Shown: positions 45,476 through 54,071, counted from the stretch's first letter. The stretch is 64,000 nucleotides of DNA from Paenibacillus sp. GP183 (GCF_900104695.1 NZ_FNSW01000001.1:2108001-2172000); one strand, 5' to 3'. Program-made: numbers and translations. Notes: generated from the sequence alone by a model not told the origin.

Positions 45476-46300
45476 GGAACTCTTATGCCCTTGTTCCAAT
45501 GGAATTACAACTTCCCAGGAACCTGGGCGATCAACAATCCCAACATTAGTCATTAATTGTATATTCGAAAGAGTAAATTTGACGCTCTTGACTGAGATCG
45601 GAATAGGCTCAAATGTTGCAGTTGCCTGTACAATTGTTTTCTCGTCAAAGGGAATAGAGCTAATGCCGACCAGCTTCTTACCGTTATCAGTAACAAGTTC
45701 CGTTGCAAATCCGCGGACACCTGGTGACAAACTAAAGCTTACAGTTGCTGATTTACTGGTCATTGTGATGCTGTCAATTTTCAATATTCGTCCCAATGCT
45801 TCTACTTTTAAATTGACTGGGAAAGTACCTGAATAAAGGGTATCCGTCGGATATTTCACAAAAAAGTTTGTTGAATTACTAACGTATGAATCTAAGCTCA
45901 ACTCTACTCGATAATAACCAGGATCTGAAGGTGCCGTCAATGTTACCTTTTCCTCAACAGTTGCATTATCCCCCAGAGGAAGCTGTTTCCAATGATCGAT
46001 GTTGTGTACCATCAAAGGTTCTTCTCCGTTGGCTTGACCGAACTTATAAACCCTTAATTGTGGTGTACCATTTATCTTTATCTTTCCATTTGCCTTAAGT
46101 TTCACATTTGCTTCTATGGAACTTTCTTTCGTTACTTCTGATTGTTTCAGCTCGATTATGGAGATTACACTACCTTCAGTAGAAACAGCAGGACCTCCGT
46201 GGTATTCGCGTAACATTTGCTTATCATCAGATTTTGGAGTGATTGAACAACCTAAAATAACAAATAAAGTTAATACTGTTGTTATTAATACCTTATTCAT
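45473..46300 (-). CDS. lipoprotein of unknown function
   Basis: The start at 46300 follows GGGGGAAATTGAT; product 275 residues. The signal sequence ends in the lipobox VILGC (Cys near residue 18), so it is anchored outside the cell. The rest is beta-rich (IEANVKLKANGKIKINGTPQLRVY, VEEKVTLTAPSDPGYYRVELSL) and looks like two immunoglobulin-like sandwich domains. No enzyme motif is seen. Single gene. Confidence 0.8.
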   Translation of the reverse strand: MNKVLITTVLTLFVILGCSITPKSDDKQMLREYHGGPAVSTEGSVISIIELKQSEVTKESSIEANVKLKANGKIKINGTPQLRVYKFGQANGEEPLMVHNIDHWKQLPLGDNATVEEKVTLTAPSDPGYYRVELSLDSYVSNSTNFFVKYPTDTLYSGTFPVNLKVEALGRILKIDSITMTSKSATVSFSLSPGVRGFATELVTDNGKKLVGISSIPFDEKTIVQATATFEPIPISVKSVKFTLSNIQLMTNVGIVDRPGSWEVVIPLEQGHKSS

Positions 46301-46419
46301 ATCAATTTCCCCCAAGTAATAATTTCCTGCCGTTATAATTGACATGTAAATTCAAAATAATGTTTCACAACACAAATGGGTAAATTATGTTAATTTGAGA
46401 TACTCTTTTATTAAACTCT

Positions 46420-46500
46420 CCTGCCCGTTAGCACAGCAGGCTACCGAGTTTATCACCGGCAGCCTGCTTGATCTTTGTTATGGAGCTATTTAGCTGAATA
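46420..46500. repeat. dispersed hairpin repeat, sub-type B copy 2
   Basis: Outer motif CTCCTGCCCGTTAGC, stem GCAGGCTACCG / CGGCAGCCTGC, then TTGATCTTTGTTATGGAGCT and a decayed inner motif TATTTAGCTGAATA. Nearly identical to 38674-38763 over most of its length. Confidence 0.9.
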
Positions 46501-46529
46501 GCCATTCTAAAGGTTTATAGAAAAATGAA

Positions 46530-46552
46530 AAAACCACCCAAAAGTGGTGGTC
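46530..46552 (-). terminator. rho-independent terminator
   Basis: ACCACC and GGTGGT around CCAAAAGT; on the minus strand it is followed by TTTTTTC, directly after the stop codon of the small membrane protein. Confidence 0.85.
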
Positions 46553-46561
46553 GTGTTCCCA

Positions 46562-46756
46562 TTAATTATGATGGTTGTCTTTATCTTTTTTGAGTTCCTT
46601 AAGTAACGCTTCAATGTTTCGAAGACTTCGACTACTCTTTTGGGAGTTAACCACAAGAATTATGATTGAAACGATTAACAACAACCAAAAGACAACAGAT
46701 AAAATTGGCATAACTAAAGCCCATATTGGAATTTGCATACCTTGTGCAGGTCCCAT
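46562..46756 (-). CDS. small single-helix membrane protein
   Basis: From the ATG at 46756 (AAAGGTGGT upstream) it encodes 64 residues: a hydrophobic helix at about residues 8-38 (IWALVMPILSVVFWLLLIVSIIILVV) and a charged tail (SLRNIEALLKELKKDKDNHHN) likely to form a cytoplasmic coiled helix. This layout is common in Bacillales, function unknown. Confidence 0.75.
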   Translation of the reverse strand: MGPAQGMQIPIWALVMPILSVVFWLLLIVSIIILVVNSQKSSRSLRNIEALLKELKKDKDNHHN

Positions 46757-46883
46757 TACTATAATCGACCACCTTTTTTTATTATACATCTCTCTGTAAA
46801 TCCTAGAAGTTCCTTAGCAAATCTAATCTTCTTTAATTGACTGTATTCGACAGTAGAACGAAATAACCTTGTTCTTAGCTAAT

Positions 46884-46920
46884 CTACCCAGTTAGCTGAG
46901 CAGGCTGCCGTCGGTAGCTG
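46884..46920. repeat. dispersed CCAGTTAGCTGAGCAGG motif
   Basis: CTACCCAGTTAGCTGAGCAG followed by the short stem GCTGCCG / CGGTAGC. It lies at the left side of the IS110 region and may be truncated by that insertion. Confidence 0.65.
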
Positions 46921-46975
46921 TCATTGTGATTTAGTGTCCGTCCCTCGGTTTTAAGGGGTTCTCTCACGTATGCTC

Positions 46976-47299
46976 ACTCATTCGCAGGATTTCATCACCT
47001 TGGATATACTGATAATCAGTAAAGTAAGCTGGTGAGAGCCCGCTGTTACATTTTTGGGCATGCGGGAATAGAAGAAACGTTTGGAACATTTCCCAAAGAC
47101 TCTTTTCTACTGCACGCTTCCTCCACCATTTCCCCGGAAGTTCACCATCCCATGGCTCAACGGGTCTATGCCCTTACATTCCATCGTCATACCTGTCCAA
47201 GGTGTGGAGACCGATAGCGTTTAGCGGACGGGTCTGTGCCCTTTTCGGATACGAACTCGGTTCTCCGTGCTTTCTTTGTTTGAAATCCTGCGAATGAGT
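46976..47299. ncRNA. 324-bp element with perfect 19-bp terminal inverted repeats, candidate IS110 bridge-RNA region
   Basis: ACTCATTCGCAGGATTTCA at 46976-46994 is perfectly complementary to 47281-47299. The interior has no convincing gene but contains further short stems (GCCCGCTG ... CATGCGGG). It lies 25 bases beyond the 3' end of the IS110-type transposase gene. IS110-family elements encode a structured bridge RNA in a terminal non-coding region, which in the IS1111 group is on the 3' side. It could also be an independent MITE. The RNA assignment is inference. Confidence 0.45.
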
Positions 47300-47323
47300 C
47301 AATCTACATGGCTTTCAGATGTC

Positions 47324-48610
47324 TTATGCAGCTTCTATAAAAACGGGACTCACTTTTTCGGGAGAAAACGGTTCTCCCCGCCCAACGATACCGATCAGGA
47401 TCCGAGCCAGCTTTCCAAGAAGTTTAAATATCGACTGTTGCTTCTTCATTTTCTTGACTTGAACATTGTTTTCATGCATCTGTCGAAAGACGGGATTCGT
47501 TCCCACGAGAGTGATCGTAGCCAGATACAGATATTTTCGCAGCTTAGCATCTCCCCGTTTGGAAAGCATGATCTGGCCCTTGCGCTTGCCAGACATGCTT
47601 TCGGCAAGATTTAAGCCAGCTTTACGCAATAACTGACGGCCATGGGCATATTGTTTGAGGTCGCCTGCTCCGGAGAGAATAGCTGCGATGAAGATCGTGC
47701 CAAGGCCTTTGACCGACCGTAGTTGCTGGGCCATAGGAATTTCATCGAGAAGTTTCCATACTTCCTGTTCCATCTTCTCTAGCATTTCAACGATACTTTC
47801 ATATTCTTTCAATAACCGCTCTAAATCTTGCTTCGCTTCGCTCAGAGCTGTCGTGTCTCCCACACTCTTCTTCGCCTGAGCGATGAGTTGTGCCGCTTTC
47901 TCCATTCCGGTTGAACCGCCCGCTCGCTGCATATGCTCTCTCCAACCGGTGATCACCTCTGATACGGATAGAGATTCTATTTCTAGCGGAGAAGGGAAAT
48001 GTTTGAGAGTAGCCAGTGATCGTGGGCAGGTCCAATCCTTGAAAACCGACGTGTACTCGGGGAACCGAATGTCCAACCAACGGATGATCCGATTCTGCAG
48101 CCGGACGCTATGGGTCACCCAAAATTCCCGATCACTCATAACCGTACGCAACCTTTGGAACACGCTTGTCTGTCGAGTGTAATCGTAGTAGTATCCTCGA
48201 CAGACGACGTCTGCAATGACAAGCGCGTCCTTGGGATCACTCTTGGATGGACTGTTATCGCGGTTCTCCTTGTTTCGTTTGGTGGTGGCAGGGTTCACCA
48301 AAACGACGTTAATGCCTTTGTTTGCAAGCCAATTCGCCAAGTTCCACCAATAGTGTCCGGTGGGTTCCATACCGATGATGACGGTCTTCAGTCGGTGCTT
48401 CTGTTGTAATTCATCCATCCAACGTTGTAACTTTTCATAACCTTCAATTGCGTTTTTGAATGTGAGATGTCGCTTAGCAAGAACGATGCCTCGAAAGTTA
48501 GTGGCTTGAGCTACATGAATTTCCTTTGCCATGTCAATGCCTACAACGAGCTGAGTTGGGGAAATTCGTTCAATCCGTTGATTTTGTCCGTTGATTTGCT
48601 TAAACTTCAT
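47324..48610 (-). CDS. IS110-family transposase
   Basis: A 428-residue DEDD recombinase starting at 48610 behind AGGAGGCGC. The N-terminal RuvC-like domain has VVGIDMAKEIHVAQA, IGMEPTGHYWWNLANWL and SKSDPKDALVIADV. The C-terminal Tnp domain has LRSVKGLGTIFIAAILSGAGD, LLRKAGLNLAESMSGKRKG and LSKRGDAKLRKYLY with the conserved Ser. It moves its element through Holliday-type intermediates guided, in studied members, by a bridge RNA. The frame is intact. Confidence 0.94.
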   Translation of the reverse strand: MKFKQINGQNQRIERISPTQLVVGIDMAKEIHVAQATNFRGIVLAKRHLTFKNAIEGYEKLQRWMDELQQKHRLKTVIIGMEPTGHYWWNLANWLANKGINVVLVNPATTKRNKENRDNSPSKSDPKDALVIADVVCRGYYYDYTRQTSVFQRLRTVMSDREFWVTHSVRLQNRIIRWLDIRFPEYTSVFKDWTCPRSLATLKHFPSPLEIESLSVSEVITGWREHMQRAGGSTGMEKAAQLIAQAKKSVGDTTALSEAKQDLERLLKEYESIVEMLEKMEQEVWKLLDEIPMAQQLRSVKGLGTIFIAAILSGAGDLKQYAHGRQLLRKAGLNLAESMSGKRKGQIMLSKRGDAKLRKYLYLATITLVGTNPVFRQMHENNVQVKKMKKQQSIFKLLGKLARILIGIVGRGEPFSPEKVSPVFIEAA

Positions 48611-48673
48611 AATAAGAGCGCCTCCTTTGATGTTGTTGTGGACAAACCCATCATACCGAGGCGCTTCTTTTTT
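48603..48673. repeat. short inverted repeat at the 5' end of the IS110 gene
   Basis: GAGCGCCTC overlaps the ribosome site and pairs with GAGGCGCTTC near 48658-48667. Subterminal inverted repeats of this kind occur in the IS1111 group, but the element's true ends were not fixed. Confidence 0.5.
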
Positions 48674-48705
48674 AGCAAAGGCCATTTCTTAGCCCTTACA
48701 GGAAT

Positions 48706-48721
48706 GTTTAGTTCAACAGCT
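48706..48721. repeat. dispersed GTTTAGTTCAACAG motif
   Basis: TGTTTAGTTCAACAGC lies about 15 bases beyond the GrpB stop codon, where the inner motif of the dispersed repeat stands beside other genes. The outer part may have been displaced by the IS110 insertion. Confidence 0.55.
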
Positions 48722-48735
48722 CAGTAGAATATGCG

Positions 48736-49242
48736 TCATTTCCAGCCGGCACGTTTCAGTATCTCTTTCACAAATTCGCTCTTAGCATTTGTGTATGCCG
48801 CACGCTCATTGTGAAATCGTTGTGCAAGTTCTAACTTCAAGTCACCGTACTTTTTGGAGTCATCTGGATGATTCCTCAAATAATCTCGAAACAGGATATG
48901 ACGTCTAAATTCGGTGTTTTCTACTGTGCACACATATAGGTGATGCCAAGGTACATTATCGGGGGGAATAAAAGGCTCCCGCCCAGAAGTTTCTAAATCG
49001 CCTTCATGAACGTAGCCAAGGGTGGCGAGCCTTTGAATAGCAATATGAACATCAGCTTGCGTAGAAACGACCACATCCATATCAACAATCGGCTTAGCTG
49101 CTAACCCTGGAACTGATGTACTCCCGACGTGTTCTATCGTGACTACAAGGTCGCTTAAAACCGGAAGAACAAAGTCTCGTAACTTTTCATACAATCGAAC
49201 CCAAACGGGATCATATTGTACGACTATTACACTTGAGCCCAT
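48736..49242 (-). CDS. GrpB family (UPF0157) nucleotidyltransferase-like protein
   Basis: A 168-residue protein of the GrpB/UPF0157 family with nucleotidyltransferase fold. VVQYDPVWVRLYEKLR, IEHVGSTSVPGLAAKPIVDMDVVV (the GS...D.D signature) and PWHHLYVC plus LFRDYLRNHPDD are all typical. The biological role of the family is not settled. Single gene within the repeat-bounded series. Confidence 0.92.
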   Translation of the reverse strand: MGSSVIVVQYDPVWVRLYEKLRDFVLPVLSDLVVTIEHVGSTSVPGLAAKPIVDMDVVVSTQADVHIAIQRLATLGYVHEGDLETSGREPFIPPDNVPWHHLYVCTVENTEFRRHILFRDYLRNHPDDSKKYGDLKLELAQRFHNERAAYTNAKSEFVKEILKRAGWK

Positions 49243-49299
49243 ATAACCCTCCCCATCCCCACAACATGTTTACTGACTATTCGTACAGCTTTTTGCACA

Positions 49300-49552
49300 T
49301 TCCTGCCCGTTAAATAGCATCAAAAGTTGAGCAAATCACACCGGTTGAACTTATGAAAACAGTGGTATCAGATCCTCGCATATAACTGGCGGCGAACGTG
49401 TGTATTTCACGCGACCGCGGTAGCATACGCCGAGTTATCGGCAACATACTTTTAGCAATATGCTTTTAAGGCGTAAATAAAAAACGGCTGCCAAAGCAAA
49501 CCACTATTCGCCGCTATCGTTCTCCGATGGAGCGGAATAAAATAGAATGAAT
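49300..49552. repeat. decayed dispersed-repeat region
   Basis: Outer motif TTCCTGCCCGTTAAATAGC at 49300, then at about 49476 AAATAAAAAACGGCTGCC and ATCGTTCTCCGATGGAGCGG, which echo the sub-type E copy at 44991. The stretch between 49322 and 49475 holds no recognisable gene. It fills the gap between GrpB and the broken GNAT gene. Confidence 0.6.
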
Positions 49553-49561
49553 ATTTTGCTA

Positions 49562-50076
49562 TTATACGAAGAATGACTCCGGATACATTAACTCACCTTG
49601 TAAGCTGTTTGTTTTTCCTTGGGTTAATTCATACACCATAAAGACTTCGTCAGATACATTAAACTGTTTTAGTTCGAATCCATATTTTCTCGCTGGTTTA
49701 AATCCGAACTTGGGATAATAAGTTGGATGTCCTATCAAAAAAACAAAATCACAACCTAATTCTGTGCATCTATTTAACCCCTCTTGAATTAATATACTAC
49801 CTATTCCTTTCTTCTGATGACTTGGTAATACTGCAACAGGAGCAAGTACGATAACTTCATGATTTTTTTCTCCGTCAATAACCTCAGCTTACTAAATAAA
49901 TCATGACCAACTATATGATTATTTCCTTCTGCTACAAGGGACAAATCTGGGATGAATTGTTTAGATAATCTAATTCTTTCAATCAATCTTGATTCATCTT
50001 CTCTGTTCTTAAAAGCCAGGTAATTTAACTGAAATACATCATCATAATCACTAACTCTTTCTGTCCTAATTTCCAT
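49562..50076 (-). pseudogene. GNAT acetyltransferase, frameshifted
   Basis: Residues up to NNHIVGHDLFSK read in one frame from 50076; near 49887-49892 the frame changes and continues AEVIDGEKNHEVIVLAPVAV, LPSHQKKGIGSILIQEGLNR, CDFVFLIGHPTYYPKFGFKP and ends YPESFFV. The acetyl-CoA loop QKKGIG is in the second part. Adding one base restores the whole 170-residue protein, so a single deletion (or a sequencing error) is responsible. Confidence 0.9.
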
Positions 50077-50171
50077 TGGATATTCACTCCATCCTTTACG
50101 TTACATCACTTAATGATTTTACCAGATAGATAGATCATCATTTTGGAAAGTTTCTGTATTATTATTACTCA

Positions 50172-50190
50172 CCTGCCCGTTAGTCTAGTT
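50172..50190. repeat. dispersed CTGCCCGTTAG motif
   Basis: CCTGCCCGTTAGTCTAG, followed at 50203 by TTTTGTACATATGAG as in the copies at 42189 and 43501. It ends about 32 bases beyond the stop of the racemase-like gene. Confidence 0.8.
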
Positions 50191-50221
50191 CATCAAATCT
50201 GTTTTGTACATATGAGTATAA

Positions 50222-50875
50222 TCACTTGATATCTAAGTTTAAAAGTTCCTCCATGTACCTTGATAAGGAATTTAAGTGATTTCCAATTCCAATACCTTGA
50301 GCCGCTGGTACCATTGATAATTGAGCAGCAACCACTGTTTTGTCAGGGTTCTCTCTAACGATTTGATTCAACCCATTAGTTACTACTTCGATGTACTCTT
50401 CCTTTTTACCCTGCATAATTAGATCAAATGTATTTTCTAACAAGACGGATTCTGCTTGAAGCTCCTTTTCCATTATCCTTGCAAAATTAATTAGTTGATC
50501 CATTGTGCCTTTCACCGTATTAGGATTTGTAAAAGCCATAATTATTTGTTTGTTTAATTGGCAAATGTTCTGAAACAATGGATCGTCGATTTTAATAATT
50601 GGTATAGGATATGAAAGCAGGGTCTCCTGCTGTAAATTCGCAGTAAAAAAAGTACAAGTAATTAAAATAGCGTCTAAGTGACATTTTGCAATCCAGTCGA
50701 GAGTATCTTTAATTTTCCTTTGAGCAATCTCATTGGTAAAATCAACATCCGCTTTGATACGGTCTAGACCAGGATCTACAAAGTGAACTATTTCAACATC
50801 ATAAGGATTTAATGCTCGTTCAATATGCTCAATATTTGAATAATGAGCGTGATAACAACCAATTTTCTTTCGCAT
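50222..50875 (-). CDS. Asp/Glu racemase-superfamily protein
   Basis: A 217-residue protein; ATG at 50875 follows GGGGGTG. The first catalytic-type region DAILITCTFFTANLQQE has a Cys as in aspartate/glutamate racemases. The second region reads TVVAAQLSMVPAAQGI, where a second Cys would be expected in racemases but is not present. The protein could therefore be a one-Cys relative such as a decarboxylase-type or a non-catalytic member. Single gene. Confidence 0.72.
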   Translation of the reverse strand: MRKKIGCYHAHYSNIEHIERALNPYDVEIVHFVDPGLDRIKADVDFTNEIAQRKIKDTLDWIAKCHLDAILITCTFFTANLQQETLLSYPIPIIKIDDPLFQNICQLNKQIIMAFTNPNTVKGTMDQLINFARIMEKELQAESVLLENTFDLIMQGKKEEYIEVVTNGLNQIVRENPDKTVVAAQLSMVPAAQGIGIGNHLNSLSRYMEELLNLDIK

Positions 50876-51137
50876 GCTCACACCCCCAAGTTTCTAGAAG
50901 CATATCAATAGTTGTATTTATTGTAAATCATTTATTTTAACATGAAATCGGAATGTGGATAACTCCAGCCTGTGGATAACCTTCGATTGGACTGCGGTAT
51001 CTGCTGTCGGGTGTGACGATCCGTTGGACAGTGTGTCCGATTTCACATTGCCAGAGAGATCTACTGATTTATGGCATGCCAAAGAAGCCTGCATTTCTAC
51101 AGGCTGCTTTCTTTGCTTTGGCGCTGTGAATGAACTG

Positions 51138-52607
51138 CTAAGCCGTTTGTATGCTGGGCCTGAACCGTTCAGCAAGTGCGATGAACTTCTGATGCATTGT
51201 CCTCACGATGACAGCGAGTCCCGGATTGGGAGCAAGACGAACATGCTGATACCGTCCGGAACCCACGACATTGCCGGGAACCCGGATCACGGCCCGGCGG
51301 ATCGTTTGCACCTCGCATTGTTGCATAGATTCCGGCATCAGTGTTTGTTTAAACCAGACCATCAGGTTGTAGGCAATTGCTTTGATCCAACTGAACAGCA
51401 GGTTGCGGAGCATCGAATGTTGGCTGTTTTGCTCTACCGCATAGCCTTCTTTCAGCTCGTCGATGCGATTCTCAATGTTGGCCCGCTTGTTGTAGGAGCG
51501 GAGTAACGGCAACGGCTTGAGATCCACATTGGTGACGATCGCCTGAAAGGAATACGTCGTGAGCGTCAGGGTCAACTGGTCATCAGTCGTACGCTCGGTT
51601 TCATGGGCTTCCCGGTAGATGACGCAGCGTCTTGCTTGCTCCCAGTTGGTAAGGAGAATCGGGATGTCGGCAGCGGCCCAACGATGGTCTTCGGTCGCAA
51701 ACGTGATGTCCTCTTGCTTCTCCGCCAGCGTTTCCCAGAATGCCGGATGTTGCTGAAGGTAAGCAATCGCCTTCTTGACGGTTGCTATCTTCGGCAACTT
51801 GAAGATGTACTGCCAGCCGCGTTGTTCGGCGTATTCCATAACAGCGGCGTCAGCAAAGCCGCAGTCGGCCCGGATACCTTCGACAATCCATTCCGGCGGC
51901 AACATCGCTTCAACTTCCTTGACGAACGATAGTAAATCTTTCATGCCGTTCGTGTTACCGGGATTCAGTTGCAGATGGAGCAGTTCGCCGCTTCCGGCGA
52001 TGAAAGCAACCCGGATCTTGTAAGAAGGCCGTCCGTGGTAACGCGGATTGTAGCCGTTTGTCGCACCTTCTTGTTCCCCGAATAACGTAATGACCGTATC
52101 ATCGATGTCGATCCAGACCAGACGCTTTTCGCCCGTTTGCGCTTTGTTTGCCAGTAAATCCCGATTCAAAGCGACGAGCTGAATGAGATGGCTCCAGGAG
52201 AGCTTGTTCAAGAAGCCGCGAAAGGTACTTTCGTCAGGAAAACGGTCGATACCGGTAACGATCTGGTAACCCGGATCCGACTGGAGTGCATTCATATGCT
52301 GGAAGCGCGTGTGACCGAGCAGTGCGCAGTCCAGCAGTTGATCGACAAGCTTTCCGGCTGGGTAAACACAGTTGGCTTTTTGCTCCAGATGGAAGTGACT
52401 TTCGATCAGGGCGTCCAGACCGATAAGTTCCTTGAACCGAGCGAGGAACTGGAAGTTCCCGGCTTCCGTGACGGTGTCGTTGTCGAAGGTGACCGGTCGC
52501 AACTTTTTCAGGATATTCTTGATTCGGCGACGCTCCTCGAGAATTTCAATTCGGCGTTCGCGGCGTGTTTTTCGTTCTGGTGCGTGGTTCGTTGTTTGTG
52601 GTACCAT
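51138..52607 (-). CDS. IS1380-family transposase
   Basis: A 489-residue DDE transposase, intact, with AGGGAGTG before ATG. IDIDDTVITLFGEQEGATNG followed by YNPRYHGRPSYKIRVAFIAG, GIRADCGFADAAVMEY and the C-terminal NIENRIDELKEGYAVEQNS are diagnostic of IS1380. The terminal inverted repeats were not located with certainty. A hairpin AGCCTG / CAGGCT at 51086-51105 follows the stop codon. Confidence 0.93.
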   Translation of the reverse strand: MVPQTTNHAPERKTRRERRIEILEERRRIKNILKKLRPVTFDNDTVTEAGNFQFLARFKELIGLDALIESHFHLEQKANCVYPAGKLVDQLLDCALLGHTRFQHMNALQSDPGYQIVTGIDRFPDESTFRGFLNKLSWSHLIQLVALNRDLLANKAQTGEKRLVWIDIDDTVITLFGEQEGATNGYNPRYHGRPSYKIRVAFIAGSGELLHLQLNPGNTNGMKDLLSFVKEVEAMLPPEWIVEGIRADCGFADAAVMEYAEQRGWQYIFKLPKIATVKKAIAYLQQHPAFWETLAEKQEDITFATEDHRWAAADIPILLTNWEQARRCVIYREAHETERTTDDQLTLTLTTYSFQAIVTNVDLKPLPLLRSYNKRANIENRIDELKEGYAVEQNSQHSMLRNLLFSWIKAIAYNLMVWFKQTLMPESMQQCEVQTIRRAVIRVPGNVVGSGRYQHVRLAPNPGLAVIVRTMHQKFIALAERFRPSIQTA

Positions 52608-52796
52608 GTTGCTAGGGACACTCCCTCTCGTCGGTTATTCGTGGTGGTTTAACCTTTGACAAGAGGCTTGCAGTGTCCTGTTTATTTTGCAAAAAAATTA
52701 GCAACTTTTTGTGACTAAAAAACCTTGACCCGACACGGATCTATCAACTTTTGACGAGGTTACTTTCCGATTTCATGTTTAACTATATAAGTTGAA

Positions 52797-53330
52797 TTAA
52801 AGGTCTTCCAACAATTTCCCTGATTCCATCCTGATACAAAGACGGTCGATTATGTTCAGTGGATCCTTCTTGATCTGTTCCATGAACGTATGCACGTTTT
52901 TTCGGATTTCGGCAACTGTATGGTAAAAGACATTATTGACTACATCCGCCTTCAACCATTTCCACAGACCTTCTACGATATTGAGTTCGGGGCTGTACGG
53001 AGGTAGAAAAACCAGTTTAAGCCGACCTTGCTGCTCCTTAAGGAATGATTCAAGCAGTTTCGCATGATGAATTCGGGCATTGTCTAGCACCATTACTATT
53101 TTGCCTGTAGGGTATGCTGCTACGACTTTCTTCAGAAACACCAAGAACTTATCCGCCGTGTATTCATCATCTTCCTGCCATACGATATGACCCGTCACGT
53201 AATTTACTGTAGAAAAAAGCTTTACTCCGCGATGTTTGCCGGTTGTTTTGATGATCCGCTGCTTGCCTTTTTCAAACCATGTATGTTGAAGAGCTTGATA
53301 ATCACGGATCATGGCTTCATCTTCAAACAA
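52797..53330 (-). CDS. IS630 transposase, DDE part (orfB)
   Basis: The catalytic domain: LLFEDEAMIRDY (first Asp/Glu region; the open frame extends upstream to about 53364), IVMVLDNARIHHAK (second Asp) and LPPYSPELNIVEGLWKWLK (Glu). No independent ribosome site is convincing, so it is probably made as a fusion with orfA through slippage at the A7 run. Confidence 0.9.
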   Translation of the reverse strand: MFEDEAMIRDYQALQHTWFEKGKQRIIKTTGKHRGVKLFSTVNYVTGHIVWQEDDEYTADKFLVFLKKVVAAYPTGKIVMVLDNARIHHAKLLESFLKEQQGRLKLVFLPPYSPELNIVEGLWKWLKADVVNNVFYHTVAEIRKNVHTFMEQIKKDPLNIIDRLCIRMESGKLLEDL

Positions 53331-53337
53331 TAAATGA

Positions 53338-53868
53338 TCAATTTCGCCGTTTTCGTAATTTTTTTAACTCTGGAAAGGTGTTTTCGACAAACTCTTTTTG
53401 CTTCTCTTCGTCAGCGGCAGCTAAGGTATACGTTGGCTTTGTGTAGCTCATACCCAGACGATGCATCATCAAGGAGACTCCTCTGAGGGAGTAGTGCTTC
53501 CCAAACTCACGGTTAATGTACTCACTGATTAATTCAAGCGTCCAGTTGAATTTTGCCGTAAATCCAACCTCATGGGGCAGGGATTCGATAATCGTCTTCT
53601 TAAGCTCAGTTTGCTGCTCCTTCGTAATTCGTACATTGCGACCCGGAGAGAATTTCATCTGCAATCCATCTAAACCGGATGTTTGATAGTGCTTTAAGTA
53701 CGTCCTTACCGTACGCTCCGATCTTCCAAGGATGGTGGCAATCAGATTCTTATCGTGTCCAAGCAAATGCAAACGAATGGTCTGGTATCGCTCAAACATT
53801 CGACGATCTTTTTCGTGTTTTAATCGTTTCTCAACTTCCTGTAGTTCCTTATTGACTTCCAACTCCAT
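53338..53868 (-). CDS. IS630 transposase, helix-turn-helix part (orfA)
   Basis: About 176 residues with an N-terminal helix-turn-helix (ATILGRSERTVRTYLKHY, GLDGLQMKFSPGRNVRIT) and a second winged-helix (NREFGKHYSLRGVSLMMHRLG). It ends KKLRKRRN in a frame just after a run of seven A residues (53359-53365 on the plus strand as T). Adding one A would run on into YENGEIDHLLFEDEAM of orfB. Confidence 0.9.
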   Translation of the reverse strand: MELEVNKELQEVEKRLKHEKDRRMFERYQTIRLHLLGHDKNLIATILGRSERTVRTYLKHYQTSGLDGLQMKFSPGRNVRITKEQQTELKKTIIESLPHEVGFTAKFNWTLELISEYINREFGKHYSLRGVSLMMHRLGMSYTKPTYTLAAADEEKQKEFVENTFPELKKLRKRRN

Positions 53869-53974
53869 CACCCGTCCATAAGTGGTCTTTACTTATTCAA
53901 CGTTTGATGGGTAAAAATCCTTTCCATAATCAGGAAAGAGTAAAATTCAACTTATTTAGCTCCGATCATTCAAG

Positions 53975-54071
53975 ACATATATATATACAAAACCCCATAT
54001 TTTGTGAACATGTTACTGCGGCACCTGCCAAAGCGTGCCAAACAAATAGAAAGGCCCTATTTTGCCACTTC
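53975..54071. repeat. dispersed repeat, sub-type D copy 2
   Basis: ACATATATATATACAAAACC, then TTTTGTGAACATGTTACTGC and AAATAGAAAGGCCCTATTTT, aligned with 43521-43615. It starts 20 bases right of the IS630 end, so the IS may have landed in or next to the repeat. Confidence 0.78.

Larger units (their letters stand above)
52788..53954 (-). mobile_element. IS630-family insertion sequence
   Basis: About 1.17 kb. TAAGTTGAATT at the left is mirrored by AATTCAACTTA at the right end, and both boundaries lie in TA-rich sequence, as expected for IS630 elements that duplicate TA. It contains the two transposase reading frames. Confidence 0.8.

Noticed and set aside
47032-47217. Plus-strand 61-codon frame inside the 324-bp element
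   Set aside because: No ribosome site, the frame ends in a structured inverted repeat, and its Cys pair (CPRCGD) appears fortuitous.
37032-47299. CRISPR array
   Set aside because: The repeats are dispersed over tens of kilobases with whole genes between them and are not regularly spaced; no Cas gene is present.
50955-51506. Plus-strand frame at the 3' end of the IS1380 transposase
   Set aside because: Antisense to the transposase and without a ribosome site.
51138-52700. Exact ends of the IS1380 element
   Set aside because: No convincing terminal inverted repeats or target duplication could be located by eye, so only the transposase gene is annotated.
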